This document shows positions 5,258-5,361 of a stretch of 5,361 nt of DNA, in pieces (the first letter of the stretch is position 1; the number at the start of each line of letters is the position of its first letter). Origin of the DNA: JAVBOJ01 sp031550755 (GTDB lineage: Bacteria; Bacillota; Clostridia; Oscillospirales; UBA929); the NCBI GenBank assembly GCA_031550755.1, contig JAVBOJ010000122.1:1-5361 (forward strand). Reading direction: 5' to 3'. Below the pieces are notes generated by a model. It made no database searches. It was not told where the DNA came from and saw only the letters and a program-made list of their open reading frames with translations. The position numbers and the translations under genes were made by a program.

Positions 5258-5361
5258 TCATTGCGAGCCCCGAGGAATGCCCATGACAACATCGTTGAAT
5301 TTGTCAAAGGTTTGGGCCGCCCTTGCCTCCGCCGACGCGATGACGTGGGCGTAAATGTTCG
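5258..5361 (-). CDS. Tyrosine recombinase (phage-type integrase), C-terminal end only
   Basis: The - strand is open from the right edge to a TGA at 5260-5258 and gives 33 residues beginning NIYAHVIASAEARAAQTFDK. The IYAHV motif is the family's C-terminal active-site signature, with Tyr (third visible residue) as the nucleophile that attaches to DNA, followed by the usual Ala/Glu-rich helix and a short tail. The rest of the gene, including the N-terminal arm-binding and core-binding domains and the R-H-R catalytic residues, lies outside the window. It reads toward the tRNA-Thr fragment and ends at a strong hairpin. Known integrases of this class insert their element into the 3' end of tRNA genes, which fits the adjacent fragment. 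The fragment is too short to assign a subfamily or to say whether the gene is intact. Confidence 0.88.
   Translation of the reverse strand, partial: NIYAHVIASAEARAAQTFDKFNDVVMGIPRGSQ

Larger units (their letters stand above)
5071..5361. mobile_element. End of an integrative element (prophage, ICE or island), continues beyond window
   Basis: Inferred boundary: the tRNA match stops at 5070, and beyond it lie noncoding DNA, paired direct repeats, a strong hairpin and the 3' end of a tyrosine recombinase gene reading toward the tRNA fragment. This is the standard arrangement at one end of a tRNA-integrated element. A short inverted repeat, GCAAAA (5071-5076) and TTTTGC (5085-5090), borders the junction. 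Nothing visible tells whether it is phage, conjugative or a defective island. Confidence 0.7.

Overview
The window looks like chromosome from a GC-rich anaerobic Firmicute, most likely a clostridial or Oscillospiraceae/Ruminococcaceae-type bacterium. The evidence is the rnf gene order D-G-E-A-B (the tail of the clostridial rnfCDGEAB arrangement, unlike the rsxABCDGE order of enterobacteria), clear Shine-Dalgarno sites, several intrinsic terminators, and an RnfB rich in ferredoxin-type cysteine motifs. No species can be named from the sequence alone.

Positions 1-3597 hold most of an Rnf operon on the + strand: rnfD (5' end outside the window), rnfG, rnfE, rnfA and rnfB. Rnf is a membrane complex that passes electrons from reduced ferredoxin to NAD+ and pumps Na+ or H+ outward. 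RnfB takes up the ferredoxin electrons, RnfD and RnfG carry covalently bound FMN, and RnfA/RnfE form the paired membrane core. RnfC, the NADH-side subunit, would be expected just upstream. D/G, G/E and E/A overlap by 4-8 bases and are clearly translationally coupled. rnfB is set apart by a 120-base AT-richer spacer with a perfect 13-bp hairpin over the rnfA stop codon and a second hairpin before rnfB.

Positions 3598-3694 hold an unusual set of heptanucleotide repeats (two CAGATAA copies facing five TTATCTG-type copies). Next, at 3695-4846, is a membrane-anchored extracytoplasmic protein with a Pro/Ser/Thr linker and a domain resembling the DUF4015 family of putative glycoside hydrolases. It ends at an intrinsic terminator.

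Positions 4847-5257 contain no gene but are dense in signals: the + strand terminator, a good extended -10 promoter, a - strand terminator, the 3' 45 bases of a tRNA-Thr(CGT) on the - strand, a pair of 10-base direct repeats, and a long bidirectional hairpin. From 5258 to the window end the - strand encodes the last 33 residues of a tyrosine recombinase, including its catalytic-Tyr motif. Taken together, 5026-5361 is best read as one end (attR-like) of an integrative element (prophage, ICE or genomic island) inserted into a tRNA-Thr gene. The body of the element and the reconstituted tRNA would lie beyond position 5361. This junction is the most interesting part of the window.
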